From an uncultured Alistipes sp. (GTDB lineage Bacteria; Bacteroidota; Bacteroidia; Bacteroidales; UBA932), in the NCBI GenBank assembly GCA_900550465.1, contig URSC01000008.1, positions 43,819 to 107,818 of the forward strand: a DNA stretch of 64,000 nt. Reading direction: 5' to 3'. The position numbers were made by a program, and so were the translations under genes. The number at the start of each line of letters is the position of its first letter. Position 1 is the first letter of the stretch. Below the pieces are notes generated by a model. That model made no database searches, was not told where the DNA came from, and worked only from the letters and a program-made list of their open reading frames with translations. Positions 63,431 through 64,000 of the stretch are shown in pieces.

Positions 63431-64000
63431 TCATCTTTTTATTCTAATAAGTATCCGAAATCCCAGTAGCCCCGACAACTGAATATATATCGCAAGTAAA
63501 CGTTCTTTTATGCATTTATGATTGTTAAGAATAATTTTCCGCGTAATTTGCTTAAAAAGTCGGTTACTCAATAAAGATTTTACAACAAACCTGCTCTCTT
63601 TCGTATCTAGACCATTTAAAACATATTTATTATAAGTAAATGACGTTGCTATTTTAAATGCTGTCAAATGAAAAGATATTATTTTTCCAAAGTCTGCATC
63701 AGTATAGTACAAACTATTAATTGTGTTAATAACTGTAATATCACTAGGATAATTTGGCTTATGCGTAGCACTTTGATCATGCATCACATAATAATAAATT
63801 GGATTGTTTATAACTTTTATTTTATTTGCATATTGTAGAAATTTTACGGTAAAATCATAAACTTCTCCCACCTTCAATTTAGAATCAAAAGATATATTAT
63901 TTCTTTTTATAATAGCATTTTTATATATATTTTGGGGGGGTGTCGGAAATATCTGTGAACTTTCATATAGTTGTTTTGGTGTATAATTCCCTGGCAATAT
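63431..64000 (-). CDS. Family 2 glycosyltransferase, C-terminal part (runs off the window)
   Basis: The frame is open to the right edge, so the N-terminus lies outside. The visible part, IIKRNNISFDSKLKVGEVYD and FTVKFLQYANKIKVINNPIY, matches the second half of GT2 enzymes, followed by a helical, basic C-terminus. A run of seven C on the coding strand (63934-63940) lies upstream of this conserved segment; the frame is intact across it. It is the most upstream visible gene of the second glycan locus. Confidence 0.72.
   Translation of the reverse strand: MLPGNYTPKQLYESSQIFPTPPQNIYKNAIIKRNNISFDSKLKVGEVYDFTVKFLQYANKIKVINNPIYYYVMHDQSATHKPNYPSDITVINTINSLYYTDADFGKIISFHLTAFKIATSFTYNKYVLNGLDTKESRFVVKSLLSNRLFKQITRKIILNNHKCIKERLLAIYIQLSGLLGFRILIRIKR

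Overview
The window looks like a chromosome segment of a Bacteroidales bacterium (Bacteroidota), probably gut-associated. The lineage is suggested by UpxY/UpxZ-type control of a capsule locus, DUF4293, DUF3822 and DUF4988/BspA-like proteins, many lipoproteins and TPR proteins, and repeated promoters of the Bacteroidota type (TTTG, 19-21 bases, TAnnTTTG). Genus cannot be fixed from the sequence. Core genes are fairly GC-rich; the polysaccharide and toxin-antitoxin regions are AT-rich.

Layout. (1) 0-7 kb: ettA, a SirB1-like protein and a nucleoside phosphorylase, DUF4293, a TPR protein, and an outer-membrane protein gene broken by an in-frame TAG. (2) 7-10.3 kb: AT-rich accessory island with an ATPase remnant, a Panacea/GNAT toxin-antitoxin pair and a DUF2971 protein. 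(3) 10.4-24.6 kb: a complete-looking capsule/EPS operon on the minus strand, running upxY, an upxZ-like gene, a WecA/MraY-like initiating transferase, an embedded ParE toxin-antitoxin pair, rfbC, rfbD, GT4, WbsX, Wzx flippase, pyruvyl transferase, GT14, GT2, EpsG-type polymerase and two more GT2. Just upstream of upxY, a 123-bp segment carrying one promoter is bounded by 27-bp inverted repeats. As assembled the promoter points away from the operon (OFF) and into a hairpin plus T tract. (4) 24.9-31 kb: tRNA-Asp, rsmD, DUF3822, nrnA, FKBP-like lipoproteins and a NAD-dependent epimerase with a zinc-finger-like tail. (5) 31-53 kb: BspA-like LRR lipoprotein, cytidylate kinase-like protein, MATE, CstA, a buk-ptb-ackA cluster, ComEC, a PurF-like protein lacking the nucleophile cysteine, an RRM protein, an AI-2E family protein, gyrA, clpC and tRNA-Lys. 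(6) 53-64 kb: the 3' part of a second surface-glycan locus on the minus strand, with a GT2, PglD-like acetyltransferase, SDR, AMP-ligase, acyl carrier protein, ATP-grasp, deacetylase, hexapeptide acetyltransferase, PglC-like transferase and DegT aminotransferase. It is interspersed with two GNAT modules and followed by an MNT/HEPN module.

How it fits together. Two envelope-glycan loci dominate and both show signs of phase variation: a DNA-inversion switch in front of the first, and a 10-base homopolymer that currently throws the acetyltransferase of the second out of frame. Five small two-gene modules that are, or resemble, toxin-antitoxin pairs sit inside or beside these loci, each with its own well-matched promoter. 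The MNT/HEPN module lies between two copies of the aminotransferase 3' end and terminator, which suggests how it arrived.
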